A stretch of 64,000 nt of DNA from Sulfitobacter mediterraneus (lineage in GTDB: Bacteria > Pseudomonadota > Alphaproteobacteria > Rhodobacterales > Rhodobacteraceae): the NCBI RefSeq assembly GCF_016801775.1, contig NZ_CP069005.1:62001-126000 (forward strand), written 5' to 3'. Below are positions 1-8,000 of this stretch, one piece after another (positions within the stretch are counted from its first letter, which is position 1; each line of letters opens with the position of its first letter). A program made the position numbers and the translations under genes. Below the pieces are notes generated by a model that searched no databases, was not told the DNA's origin, and was given only the letters and a program-made list of their open reading frames with translations.

Positions 1-9
1 GAGACGATG

Positions 10-94
10 AAGGCCCGCTGACCCCTCAAAGGGAAAGTGGGCCTTTTGTCGTGGTGATCCCCTCCTTTGGGGATTGACCGCGCATCTGAATGCG
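10..94 (+). promoter_or_regulatory. Structured leader of the parB-like gene
   Basis: Three consecutive hairpins lie upstream of the ParB start. AAGGCCC (10-16) pairs with GGGCCTT (39-45) and is followed by TTGTC, which looks like an intrinsic terminator or attenuator. ATCCCC (57-62) pairs with GGGGAT (69-74). CGCAT (81-85) pairs with ATGCG (90-94) across a CTGA tetraloop. The stretch TGACCCC with GAAAG and GGGC(C/T)TTTTGTC recurs in the leader at 4927-5000. Whether it ends an upstream transcript or attenuates parB cannot be decided from the sequence. Confidence 0.5.
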
Positions 95-128
95 TGGGCC
101 GCTCCAAATCCATCGAGAAGGATATCCC

Positions 129-2111
129 ATGACTGCAAGTTTTAAACCCGTCTCCGTCGCTATTGGCGATCTGACAGCTCACCCCGCAAATGTGCGGGGT
201 AACTCCCCGGAAACCTACGACCCCGAGAACATTGTCCATCTGAAGGCCAGCATCGCCGTACTGGGCCTGCTGCAGCCGCTCCTGGTCCAGAAGCTTGACG
301 GCAAATACGCCGTGCTCGCCGGTGGCCGTCGGCATGCCGCGCTGAAGGAGCTGGTCGCGGACAAGGCCGCGAAAGGCTTCACGGCGAAGGCCAAGATCGA
401 CTGCCGTCTTGTGCCAGAGGATTGCGATGTCACCACGGCCCTGTCGCTCGCCGAGAACGTCACCCAGGCCCCCATGAACGCGATCGACGAGTTCGAGGCC
501 TTCGCCCGGATGATGGAAGTCGACGGCCAGACGCCCGAGACGATCGCCAAGACCTTCGGCACCACGGTGGCCGCCGTCAAAGGACGGTTGCGGTATGGCC
601 TGATCCACCCCGACATCCGCGCCGCTGCCCGGGGCAAGGTGATCACGCTCGACACGATGAAAGCCTTTGCCGAGCACCCTAGTCAGGAGGCGCAACGCGA
701 GGTCTTCGAGGCGCTCACGAAAGACGGCGGCTACCTGCAGGCCTATACCGTCCGTCAGGCGCTGAAGTCTCGAGGCGTGCAGGTCAGCGACGATATCGGG
801 GCCTTCGTGCGTGAAGACTACGAGGCCCGCGGCGGCGCTGTCGCGGCCGATCTTCTGGAAGAGCATTCGGTGCTGGAAGACGCCGCGCTGGTCGAGACCA
901 TCCTGCTCGAGAAGCTCGGTGCCGCCGCCGAAGAGGCCCGCATAAAGCTGGGCTTTGCCTGGGCCGATGCCATGGTCCGCTATGATTACGCGACCATGGC
1001 CGACTACGGCCGCGTTTATCCCGGCCCGATCGAGCCTGATGAGGCTGCGCAAAAGCGCATCGATGAGATCACCGCCGAGCTTGAGAAACTGCAGCTCGAG
1101 ATGGAGGATGAGGGGCTCGAGGACGGTGCCTACAACGCGCTTTACGAGCGCGTGGACGCCTTGGAAGAGGAAGCCCGCGACCTGCAGGAGGCCTACAGCG
1201 CCGAGGACCTCGCGCGGTCTGGGGTAATCGCGTCCTGGTCGGGCGGGCAGGTGACCCTCCATGTTGGCCTCGTCCGCCCGGAAGACACCGTCAAAAAGGA
1301 GGGCGCGCGCGGCTCCTCGGCTAGCCCGACTGGGGAGGAGGCCCCAGACGCCGGCGAAATCACCTACCCGGCCTCGCTGGCAGAGGACCTCAAGACCGAG
1401 CGGGCCATGGCGCTCGGGGCCGCGATGGCGCTGCATCCCGAGGCCACGCTCGATCTGACGCTCTTCAAGCTGGTCAGTGATGTTCTGGCCAGCGGCATGA
1501 GTGTCACGCAGGCGATCAAGATCGAGGCCCGCAAGGAATACCGCAGCCATGCCAAGATGGACGAGATCGACGAGACCTCGCTCGAGCAGGTGGCGGCGGC
1601 GCATGATGCGCTTGATCTCTCCTGGCTCGATGACACCCGCGCGCCCGCCGATCAGTTCGCGGCGTTTCGCGCGCTGGAGGCAGTCGAGAAGGCCAAGCTC
1701 GTCGCCTATGCCACGGCCAGCACCACGCAGTCCTGCTTCGCGCGGGACCGCCAGCGCGACAGCCTGATGCATGCGTTCGAGATCGAGATCATGCCCGACA
1801 TCCGCGCCCACTGGACGCCGAATGCGGCGCTCTTCAACCGCTTCAAGAAGGCCTGGCTCCTGAAGATCCTCGGCGAGGATCTGGGTCTCGCCCAGGAGGC
1901 TGTGACGCTGGCCTCGTCGAGCAAGAAAGAGATCGTCGCCTTCTGCGACAAGCTCTTCGCCGAGCCCTTCGCCACGCTCACGGACGCGCAGCGCGCTGCC
2001 GTGGCCGCTTGGTGCCCGCCGATGATGCAGACCGCCGGTCTCGCCTGTGATGAGGCGGAACCCACTGCGGAAACCCCGGAGCCTGACAGCGAGGTCGCGC
2101 AAGCGGCCTGA
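129..2111 (+). CDS. ParB/RepB/Spo0J-family nuclease-like DNA-binding protein
   Basis: Predicted 660-residue ParB-family protein. The N-terminal ParB domain covers about residues 10-90 and has the hallmark LAGGRRHAALKEL segment (ParB box, GxRR). It is followed by a helix-turn-helix region (about residues 130-180, around TPETIAKTFGTTVAAVKGRL) and a long, acidic, coiled-coil-like C-terminal half absent from chromosomal ParB (about 300 residues). I chose the ATG at 129 because GAGAAGGA lies 6-7 bases upstream; an in-frame ATG at 90 has no such site. Large plasmid/ICE ParB-like proteins of this type occur without a neighbouring ParA, as here, so a role in segregation is not certain; DNA binding in maintenance or regulation is equally possible. 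Confidence 0.85.
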   Translation: MTASFKPVSVAIGDLTAHPANVRGNSPETYDPENIVHLKASIAVLGLLQPLLVQKLDGKYAVLAGGRRHAALKELVADKAAKGFTAKAKIDCRLVPEDCDVTTALSLAENVTQAPMNAIDEFEAFARMMEVDGQTPETIAKTFGTTVAAVKGRLRYGLIHPDIRAAARGKVITLDTMKAFAEHPSQEAQREVFEALTKDGGYLQAYTVRQALKSRGVQVSDDIGAFVREDYEARGGAVAADLLEEHSVLEDAALVETILLEKLGAAAEEARIKLGFAWADAMVRYDYATMADYGRVYPGPIEPDEAAQKRIDEITAELEKLQLEMEDEGLEDGAYNALYERVDALEEEARDLQEAYSAEDLARSGVIASWSGGQVTLHVGLVRPEDTVKKEGARGSSASPTGEEAPDAGEITYPASLAEDLKTERAMALGAAMALHPEATLDLTLFKLVSDVLASGMSVTQAIKIEARKEYRSHAKMDEIDETSLEQVAAAHDALDLSWLDDTRAPADQFAAFRALEAVEKAKLVAYATASTTQSCFARDRQRDSLMHAFEIEIMPDIRAHWTPNAALFNRFKKAWLLKILGEDLGLAQEAVTLASSSKKEIVAFCDKLFAEPFATLTDAQRAAVAAWCPPMMQTAGLACDEAEPTAETPEPDSEVAQAA

Positions 2112-2120
2112 GCCATCACG

Positions 2121-2156
2121 CGACCCGCGCGTGGACCACGCCGCCCGCGCGGGTCG
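2121..2156. repeat. 11-bp perfect inverted repeat downstream of parB
   Basis: CGACCCGCGCG (2121-2131) is repeated perfectly inverted at 2146-2156 with a 14-base spacer. It lies between the ParB stop and the next start (2188). There is no T tract, so it is not a clean intrinsic terminator. It could be an RNA hairpin in the leader of the next gene or a protein-binding site. Confidence 0.6.
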
Positions 2157-2187
2157 ACCTTCCCACACCCAACGGAAAGACATCCCC

Positions 2188-2781
2188 ATGGCTATTCTCA
2201 AGTTCTCTGCGTCCGCTGTTGCGGCGCAGATCGCCCATGCACGCGCCTGCAAAACCTTCCTGCCCAACTGGAACGGGCCCATGGACAGGCCCGCCCTGAT
2301 CCTCATCGTCGGCAATGGCGTGCATCTGCGCTCAAACGGCATCGATGGCACGACCACCCGTATCGTTACCACTGAGCAGGCCGATCCCTCCTTCGCCTTC
2401 GCCGACGGCATGAACCCGTTTCGGGACACCGACTGGATGGCGCAGCGCCGCATGGCGTTTCGCGATCTGACCGGCCAGTTCTACACCGACATCCTGGATG
2501 ACGTGCAGGTGCTCATCGACCGGGGGCGAGGGGCGATCCGGCTCGCCACCGATGGCCACAGCATCCGCGTCTTCGTGCGCCGGGCCTCGGACTATCTCAT
2601 CGGCGGGACCTACGAGGTGCCCTCGGGCCTCGGCGGCACCTTCCGGGTCATCCTCAAGGATGCCTGCGACACCTTCGCGATCGTGCAGAACTGCGGCAAT
2701 TGCGAGGATTTCGACGCCATGCAGCCCTACCGCGTGCCGCTCGATGCGCTGATGGAGATCGACGACCGGAGGGCGGCATAA
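2188..2781 (+). CDS. Conserved hypothetical protein of mobile elements
   Basis: Predicted 197-residue soluble protein with no signal peptide or membrane segment. I do not recognise a catalytic motif. The N-terminus (AILKFSASAVAAQIAHARAC) is a short amphipathic helix, and two Cys (CGNC) lie near residue 173. The ATG at 2188 follows GGAAAGA at 2173-2179; longer in-frame starts would run back into the end of the ParB gene. Its place between parB and other small accessory genes suggests a plasmid/ICE housekeeping role, which is inference only. Confidence 0.7.
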   Translation: MAILKFSASAVAAQIAHARACKTFLPNWNGPMDRPALILIVGNGVHLRSNGIDGTTTRIVTTEQADPSFAFADGMNPFRDTDWMAQRRMAFRDLTGQFYTDILDDVQVLIDRGRGAIRLATDGHSIRVFVRRASDYLIGGTYEVPSGLGGTFRVILKDACDTFAIVQNCGNCEDFDAMQPYRVPLDALMEIDDRRAA

Positions 2782-2883
2782 CGCGCCCTTTCTCAAACAA
2801 GCATCGCCAATACCCTGCCGGGCCTGCGGCCCTCTCGGGACATTGGCGACAACAATTTCCCCAATGAAAGAAAGGGCTCTGAA

Positions 2884-3537
2884 ATGGGTTGGCTGTTCTA
2901 CACCGATCGCCGCGTCCAAACCTACGCGGATGAGAAAGCGGAGATCACACGGCTCTGCACTTTCGAGAGCGACATCCGAAAGACCGAGTTGGTCAAGGCC
3001 TGCAAGGTCGGCTCCACCTGGTACGCGGCGGCAAAGGTCACCAATCTTGACGGCACCCCGGTCGAGGACGCGACCTATGTCACCGAACCTGACGGCTCGA
3101 TCACCTTCGGCGCTGTCTTCCTCACCCGATACGACGATGGGTGTTGGGGCTACAAGGACATTGAAGAAGGTGGTGGTCCGAACGCGTCGCGCGCGCCCCT
3201 TGCGCTGATCGAGCTTCTCTCCGACCTGAAAGATCCGGACAGCTACGCGCATGCATGGCGCCAGCGCTGCCGGGACTGGGCCGCGATCCCTGACTATCAA
3301 GAGGGGGACAGGATCAAGCTCGCCGCGCCTGTGACCCTGACCGATGGCAGCACCTGCCAGATCGTCACCGCAACCCACTACAGACGCGGGCGGCAAAAAC
3401 GCCGCTGCTACCGCATCGAGGAAACCGGTGGGCTCGTACGCCTGTCGAAGGCCTCGCTTGCGGGCTCGGAGCTGCTCAGTTCCGCAAAAGGTGCTGCCAG
3501 CCCGGTGCTGGCGGAGTATCTCGCGGGGCGACATTAG
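2884..3537 (+). CDS. Conserved hypothetical protein (DUF6927-like)
   Basis: Predicted 217-residue soluble protein starting MGWLFYTD. I associate this start and the middle ITFGAVFLTRYDDGCWGYKD with an uncharacterised Rhodobacterales family (DUF6927 as I recall it; not checked). The C-terminal third is basic (HYRRGRQKRRCYRIEE), compatible with nucleic-acid binding. The start follows AAAGAAAGGG a few bases upstream. It is a single gene between the 2188 gene and the toxin-antitoxin pair. Function unknown. Confidence 0.7.
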   Translation: MGWLFYTDRRVQTYADEKAEITRLCTFESDIRKTELVKACKVGSTWYAAAKVTNLDGTPVEDATYVTEPDGSITFGAVFLTRYDDGCWGYKDIEEGGGPNASRAPLALIELLSDLKDPDSYAHAWRQRCRDWAAIPDYQEGDRIKLAAPVTLTDGSTCQIVTATHYRRGRQKRRCYRIEETGGLVRLSKASLAGSELLSSAKGAASPVLAEYLAGRH

Positions 3538-3594
3538 GTCCTGCGCCGGACGGTTCATCGGCCTGCCCGGCGACAGCAGATCCTGCGGCTTATC

Positions 3595-3624
3595 TTGACA
3601 TGGCAATGCAAATGCATTACCTAT
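3595..3624 (+). promoter_or_regulatory. Promoter and operator of the prlF-yhaV operon
   Basis: TTGACA (3595-3600) is a perfect -35 box, and TACCTA (3618-3623) at 17-base spacing is a plausible -10. Between and over them lies the imperfect palindrome GGCAATGCAAATGCATTACC (3602-3621; arms GGYAATGCA/TGCATTRCC). Its position between the two boxes is what is expected of an autorepression site for a type II antitoxin with an AbrB-like fold. Confidence 0.6.
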
Positions 3625-3663
3625 CACAAGCAGCAAAGACCCCCATTCTTTCAGGAGACTGCC

Positions 3664-3990
3664 ATGACAGCGCTTGCACAAGATGTCTCGAAACTTACGG
3701 ATCGGTATCAGACGACCGTGCCGGCGGGTGTGCGCAAGCAGCTCAAGCTGGGCAAGGGCGACCAGATTCGCTACTGTACCGAGCCGAGTGGCAGGGTCTA
3801 TATCGAGCCCGTGCGCAGCGACGAGGAAGATCCCGTGCTCGGCGCCTTTCTCGATTTTGTCGAGGCCGATATCAAGGCGCATCCGGATCGCATTCGGGCG
3901 TTCGATGGGGCTTTGCATGGCCGTCTTGCAGCACTGGTCGGAGACGTTGACGTCGATCTCGATGGGCCGCTATCGCTCGAGGATGAATGA
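3664..3990 (+). CDS. prlF: PrlF-family antitoxin (AbrB-like)
   Basis: Predicted 108-residue antitoxin of the PrlF/YhaV type II module. Residues 10-50 show the AbrB/MazE-like swapped-hairpin signature (LTDRYQTTVPAGVRKQLKL, GKGDQIRY). The acidic tail (DVDVDLDGPLSLEDE) is typical of an antitoxin segment that masks a basic toxin. The ATG at 3664 follows AGGAGA. Its stop overlaps the toxin start by four bases (ATGA), so the two are translationally coupled. Probable role: neutralise YhaV, repress its own promoter (palindrome at 3602-3621) and stabilise the element. Confidence 0.9.
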   Translation: MTALAQDVSKLTDRYQTTVPAGVRKQLKLGKGDQIRYCTEPSGRVYIEPVRSDEEDPVLGAFLDFVEADIKAHPDRIRAFDGALHGRLAALVGDVDVDLDGPLSLEDE

Positions 3991-4505
3991 GCGGCGATAG
4001 CGTGCCCGCCCAAGCGCCCCTTGTCGTAAACGGATGGTCGATTTATGCGCATCCGCTCTTTCTGGACCAGCTCGAAGGGCTGATCCTGGAGGTCGAGGCG
4101 CGTAAGGCACGCGATCCAAAGACCTGGCGCAAGAAAAACCCCACGAAACGGCTGGCAGCCATCTTCAAGCTGGTCACCGAGGCCATACCGGCGGACCCGG
4201 GTGCCGCCGCCTACCGGCAAGGCAGCACGCTCGGGGATCACCGCAAGCACTGGTTCCGGGCGAAATTCTTCCAGCAGTATCGGCTGTTCTATCGGTTCAA
4301 CAGCGATGCGAAGGTCATCGTGGTGGCCTGGGTGAACGACGACAAGACCCTGCGCGCCTACGGCAGCAAGACGGATGCCTATGCGACGTTCAAAGGGATG
4401 TTGGAAGATGGCAATCCACCTGACAATTTCGACGCGCTCTTGAAAGAAGCTGCGGCGGCGGACAAGCGGTTTGAGACGTCTCTTGAAGCGGCGCCCGATC
4501 GGTAA
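3987..4505 (+). CDS. yhaV: YhaV-family ribonuclease toxin
   Basis: Predicted 172-residue RelE-superfamily mRNA endonuclease toxin. Family features visible are NGWSIYAHPLF at the N-terminus, KNPTKRLAAIFKLV near residue 50, and the core HWFRAKFFQQYRLFYRF followed by VVAWVNDDKTLRAYGSKTDAY. The length is close to the E. coli protein. It overlaps the antitoxin by four bases. Established for the family: ribosome-associated mRNA cleavage, neutralised by PrlF. Inferred here: post-segregational stabilisation of the mobile element. Confidence 0.92.
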   Translation: MSGDSVPAQAPLVVNGWSIYAHPLFLDQLEGLILEVEARKARDPKTWRKKNPTKRLAAIFKLVTEAIPADPGAAAYRQGSTLGDHRKHWFRAKFFQQYRLFYRFNSDAKVIVVAWVNDDKTLRAYGSKTDAYATFKGMLEDGNPPDNFDALLKEAAAADKRFETSLEAAPDR

Positions 4506-4598
4506 GTGGGCCAGCTTGCTGTGACCCTTTGGCATTATCGTTTACGACGCCCCGCTGGAAGATGTAGTTAGGCTGATAATACGGTCGGAGAAAGCACA

Positions 4599-4763
4599 AT
4601 GATTGAGGCGGAAAAGGATAGGCAGCACCTCGGGCTAGAGGAGCAATGCGCGCCTGACCTGACGGGGCACCGTTTCCCAATTGCTGTGCACGTTGCAGAC
4701 ATGCCCGATGACCTCGGCAAGCTGCTGGATATCGGGCTCGAGGAGCATTTCCGTGGCGGCTGA
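4599..4763 (+). CDS. Small hypothetical ORF (54 aa)
   Basis: A 54-codon frame starting MIEAEKDRQHLGLEEQ and ending EHFRGG. A GGAG lies about 10 bases before the ATG. It overlaps the next frame (4753) by 11 bases. I recognise no domain. Its pairing with what looks like the tail of an antitoxin suggests a decayed toxin-antitoxin locus. Confidence 0.3.
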   Translation: MIEAEKDRQHLGLEEQCAPDLTGHRFPIAVHVADMPDDLGKLLDIGLEEHFRGG

Positions 4764-4905
4764 TGTCAATTCGTATGACGCGTGGTTTCGCGCGAAGGTG
4801 CAGGCCGCGCTGGAGGAGGAATGCACGGGAACATCTCAAGTTCAGGTGATGCAGGCCGCACAGGCATTGATTGATGCGAAACGGGAGGTCGAACCCAAGT
4901 CCTGA
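4753..4905 (+). CDS. Antitoxin-like small protein, possibly a fragment
   Basis: A 50-residue frame from a GTG start preceded by GAGGAG, reading VAADVNSYDAWFRAKVQAAL and ending ALIDAKREVEPKS. The segment YDAWFRAKVQAAL next to QVMQAAQALI resembles the C-terminal half of RelB/ParD-type antitoxins. The DNA-binding N-terminus is absent or displaced, so this is probably a remnant. No toxin gene follows. Confidence 0.35.
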   Translation: MAADVNSYDAWFRAKVQAALEEECTGTSQVQVMQAAQALIDAKREVEPKS

Positions 4906-4926
4906 CCAAGCCTTGGAGGTCAGCGC

Positions 4927-5000
4927 GGTCTGACCCCCGTCACCCTGAAAAGCGAAAGCGGGCTTTTTGTCCTTTGGAACTCAGACCCTGATCCAAAGGA
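4927..5000 (+). promoter_or_regulatory. Leader RNA with mutually exclusive hairpins before the helicase gene
   Basis: CCTTTGGA (4971-4978) pairs perfectly with TCCAAAGG (4992-4999), hiding the AAAGGA ribosome-binding site (4995-5000) of the gene starting at 5008. The loop holds TCAGACC (4981-4987), which is perfectly complementary to GGTCTGA (4927-4933). Between these lies a terminator-like stem AAAAGC (48-53)/GCTTTT (62-67, offsets from 4900) followed by TTGTCC. These pairings could form a pseudoknot or a two-state switch that controls translation. Confidence 0.55.
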
Positions 5001-5007
5001 AACCCCC

Positions 5008-8000
5008 ATGTCCAAGCCCAAACTGGCAAACCCGGCTCTCTCAATCTCCGACGCTAACCTCACCTCTGCCCTCGCGCAGATCGGCGCGGAGGTCGACAAC
5101 CGGCCCCTGCGCAGTTCAGCGCTCGCGCGCATTATGCGCGAGACGTTTCATGGCGGCGATTCTGGCGGTGCCTGGGACTGGCGGATGGCCTACGACCTGA
5201 TGCAGGCCGCGACCGTCCAGATGCTGCTACGTGGGGAAGGTGCGGCAGGTGACATCGCCGCTGCAAAGCTGCTTGCCTCGCGGCTGCTGACGGAAACCCG
5301 CCGGTCAGAGCAGCAGATCCGGCTGCAGCAGTTTTCCACGCCGTTGTCTTTCGCGGCAATGGTCGTGCGGGCGGCAGCCGTTCGCAAGGGCGAAACCGTG
5401 CTGGAGCCCTCGGCTGGCACCGGTGCCCTGGCCGCTATCGCCGCCCGGGCCGGTGCCGCGCTTTTGCTCAATGAAATCGACCCCTTTCGCCAGCGCCTCC
5501 TGCGCGCAGTTTTCGGCGGCGAGGTGACGGGCCATGACGGCGAGCATATCGACGATCTGCTGCAGTCGCCGGTTCTCCCCGACGTGGTGGTGATGAACCC
5601 GCCCTTCGCCTCCTCGGTCGATCGCTCCCGAGACAAGCACATCGCCGCCAAGCATCTCATCGCGGCTGCAAAGCGTCTCGCGCCCGGCGGGCGGCTTGTG
5701 GCGATCATGCCGCAGGGGTTCACGCCCGAACGCGATGCCGCGCATTGGTCCCGCGCCTGCGGTCTCCTGACGCCGCGCTTGGCGTTGACGATGCCGGGGC
5801 AGGTCTACCGCAAGCTCGGCACATCTATCGAAACCCAGCTCATGGTCTTTGACAAGGTGCGGGAGGACGGCGAGATGATCCGCGCCAGTGTGCGGGATCT
5901 GGATGAAGCCCTTCCTTTTGTCGACGCCGTGGCCGCGACCCGGCTGGAGATACGCCCCGGCCAACGGGCTGAAGCAATCCCTCATGCTCGAGCAACCGTT
6001 CCATCATCTGCCCCGCGCAAGACCGCCGCTGCGCTTGTCGCCGCCTCCAAACCACGGGCCAATGCCGTCCGTCCGCTCTGCTTCACAAGCTTCGATGTCC
6101 CGCGCGATAACACCCCCGTCTCGGACATCTATGCGCGCTACCGCCCACAGCGGATCGAAATCGCGGGCGCGCAGGAACATCCCACGCCGCTCGTTGAAAG
6201 CATCGCCATGGCCTCCGTCGCGCCGTCGGTGCCTTCAGGCACGGCCAGTGCGGAACTGCGCCTGCCCGCCAGGCTGATCGAGGAGGGACATCTCTCCGAG
6301 GCGCAGCTGGAAACCATCATCATGGCGCATGACGCCCATGGGCGTGATTTGCCGGGTCGGTTCACGATCGATGACGACCAGACAAAGCTGACGCGCGCTG
6401 ATGATGACCCTAAGGCACGCGCCTATCGCCTGGGCTATTTCCTCGGCGATGGCACCGGCTGCGGCAAGGGGCGCGAATGCGCGGGGCTCATTCTGGTGAA
6501 CTGGCTGGCCGGCCGCAGGAAGGCGATCTGGGTCTCCAAATCCGCCACGCTCATCGAGGACGCCATCCGCGACTGGACCGATCTCGGCGGCTCGCCAGCC
6601 GACATCCAGCCACTCTCCAAATGGAAACCGGACCAGCCCGTCCCGATGGGCGACGGAATCCTCTTCGTCACCTACGCCACGCTGCGGTCCGCGGGCAAAT
6701 GCGGCACCACACGGCTGAGCCAGATCCTCGACTGGATGGGTGAAGACTTCGAAGGCGTCCTCGCTTTTGATGAGGCCCATGCCATGCAGAACGCGGCAGG
6801 GTCTGAACAGGGCAGGGGGGTCAAACCCTCCCAGCAGGGCCTTGCTGGCCTGCGGATGCAACTGGCAGCACCCCGCGCTCGCGTCTTCTACATCTCAGCC
6901 ACGGGCGCCACGAGCGTGCACAACCTCGCCTATGCCGCGCGGCTGGGGCTCTGGGGGCAGGGCCCCGAATATCCCTTCCCGAGCCGCGAGAGCTTTGTGT
7001 CGGCGATGGAAGCCGGCGGCGTTGCCGCCATGGAGGTGGTCGCCCGCGATCTCAAGACGCTCGGGCTCTACACGGCCCGCGCCCTCAGATTCGACGGCGT
7101 GGAGTATGACGTGCTCGAACACGCGCTCACTCCGGCCCAGATCGTGATCTACGACGCATACGCGACTTCGTTTCGGACGATCCATCACAATCTCGAGGCC
7201 GCGCTGACAGCGACCGGCGTCAACGACGCCTCGGGAGAGACTAATGCCTCGGCCGCACGCGCCTCGGCCAAGTCCCGCTTCGAGAGCACGAAGCAGCGCT
7301 TCTTCAACCATCTCCTGATGGGCATGAAGGCTCCAAGCATCATCCGCGCGATCAAGGACGATCTGGCGGCGGGCAAGGCTTGCGTCATCCAGGTTGTCTC
7401 TACAGGCGAAAGCCTGCTGAAACGTCGGCTTGAAACGATGGACCCCGAGGATGAGCTCGTCGAGGGTGCCTTGACGCCGCGCGACTATGTTCTGGGATAC
7501 CTCGAACAGGCCTTCCCGATTCATGCGCAAAAGCTGGTCGAGATCGATGGCAATATGGTGGCCGAACCGCTCCGCGATGAAACTGGCGCGCTGGTCGTCT
7601 CGCGCGAGGCGCTCGCTCTGCGTGACGCGGCCATGATGGAGTTGATGACGTTGGCCCCGATCCCTTCGGCGCTGGATCAGATCCTCTGGGCCTTTGGCGA
7701 CGATGCCGTGGCCGAAGTGACCGGAAGGTCGATCCGACCTCTGAAGGCGGACGATGGCCACCTCTTCATCGAGAAGCGCGCCGCCAGCAGCAATTCATCC
7801 GAAACCCAAGCCTTCATGGACGGTGATAAGGATATCATTATCTTCTCCGATGCGGGCGGTACGGGCCGGTCGTATCATGCGGCGCAAACGGCGAAGAACC
7901 AGAAACGGCGGCGGCACTACCTGCTGGAGCCCGGCTGGCGCGCCGATGCGGCCATCCAGGGGCTCGGGCGCACGCATCGCTCGGCTCAGGTCAGCGCGCC

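Noticed and set aside
2332..3918. 528-codon open frame on the minus strand
   Set aside because: It spans three well-supported + strand genes and their spacers. No ribosome-binding site or motif.
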